From assembly GCA_023416735.1 (NCBI GenBank), contig JAEZGX010000012.1:62001-126000 (forward strand): a DNA stretch of 64,000 nt, written 5' to 3'. A program made the translations under genes and the position numbers. Origin of the DNA: Verrucomicrobiota bacterium. GTDB lineage: Bacteria; Verrucomicrobiota; Verrucomicrobiia; Opitutales; Opitutaceae. Shown one piece after another: positions 63,712 through 64,000 of the stretch. The notes under the pieces are model-generated. The model was not told where the DNA came from. It searched no databases and saw nothing but the letters and a program-made list of their open reading frames with translations. The stretch's first letter is position 1, and the number at the start of each line of letters is the position of its first letter.

Positions 63712-64000
63712 TCACCAGGTGTAGCTCACGAGTCCCGACACCTGCCGCGGCGCCGCCGGCACCGCCGGCACTTCCTGAAATTCCGCTTCCCACAAATTAT
63801 CCGCCTGCAACGTCAGCGACACCCGGCGCCACGCGCTCGGCCGATACGTCAAACCCACTGCCGTCAGCAGGGGTTCATTTCCCCCGCGCGTGCGCAACAA
63901 ATTCGGCGCCTGCCACCGCGCTTCGTTATCGATCCGCAACTCGAGCTCGTCCGTCAGTCGCGCCGTCACCGCGAGCGTCGCTCGATGCCGCGCAAAGTTC
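63712..64000 (-). CDS. TonB-dependent receptor, C-terminal end (partial)
   Basis: The last about 95 residues are visible; the rest lies beyond the window. The pattern of alternating aromatic and polar strands (RHRATLAVTARLTDELEL, SLTLQADNLWEAEFQEVP) and the terminal YTW match the end of TonB-dependent barrels, including the NLWEAEF strand and the plug-barrel-type Pro-rich turn. The substrate cannot be inferred. Confidence 0.65.
   Translation of the reverse strand, partial: NFARHRATLAVTARLTDELELRIDNEARWQAPNLLRTRGGNEPLLTAVGLTYRPSAWRRVSLTLQADNLWEAEFQEVPAVPAAPRQVSGLVSYTW

Overview
The window is GC-rich throughout and almost completely coding. It looks like chromosome from a diderm (outer-membrane) bacterium. 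It encodes TamA/TamB-type barrel machinery, a phosphate porin, a TonB-dependent receptor, an LpxL-like acyltransferase and a LolA-like lipoprotein carrier. My best guess is Verrucomicrobiota, family Opitutaceae. That guess rests on a giant LEPR-XLL-type protein, a DUF5995 protein, a very long PstC and many short intergenic palindromes; it is inference, because no rRNA or other phylogenetic marker is present. No phage, insertion sequence or CRISPR array was found. No gene-free stretch exceeds 300 bases.

Layout. 1-6.0 kb: 5' part of a giant minus-strand surface/secreted protein. 6.1-9.7 kb: LuxR-type regulator, DUF5995 protein, an Nramp-like transporter without the usual metal-binding motif, and a small exported BamE-like protein. 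9.9 kb: tRNA-His. 10.1-20.2 kb: an aryl-polyene-type locus (methyltransferase, acyl carrier protein, ketosynthase, ketosynthase-like partner, LpxL-like acyltransferase, 36-residue ORF, glycosyltransferase, LolA-like lipoprotein, MMPL exporter, AMP ligase), closed by a convergent chorismatase of the kind that supplies hydroxybenzoate starters. 20.3-22.9 kb: ElyC-like protein, DUF47 protein and Pit phosphate transporter. 23.0-31.3 kb: a complete phosphate-starvation operon (porin-pstS-pstC-pstA-pstB-phoU-phoB-phoR) behind a three-heptamer Pho box. 31.4-33.7 kb: ClC channel and PTS EIIA-like protein. 33.7-45.9 kb: central metabolism, namely a polyprenyl synthase, the gap-pgk-tpiA triad, a GH13 glycogen-type enzyme, trpF, a DegT/DnrJ aminotransferase, hemC/hemD, ilvC/ilvN, and tRNA-Val just upstream of ilvN. 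46-55.7 kb: asd, an L,D-transpeptidase, an erythromycin-esterase-like protein, a P1B ATPase, a DinG-type helicase, a PP2C phosphatase, a TPR protein and a zinc peptidase. 55.8-64 kb: TamA-like and TamB-like proteins, an M3 oligopeptidase and the end of a TonB-dependent receptor.

The two most interesting themes are these. First, the aryl-polyene-type locus pairs a XanB2/FkbO-type chorismatase with a core that lacks any visible ketoreductase or dehydratase. Second, a series of unrelated palindromic repeats fills gaps in the minus-strand metabolic run, each at or just beyond the 3' end of a gene. Gene products are called from motifs and remembered family features; no database search was run.
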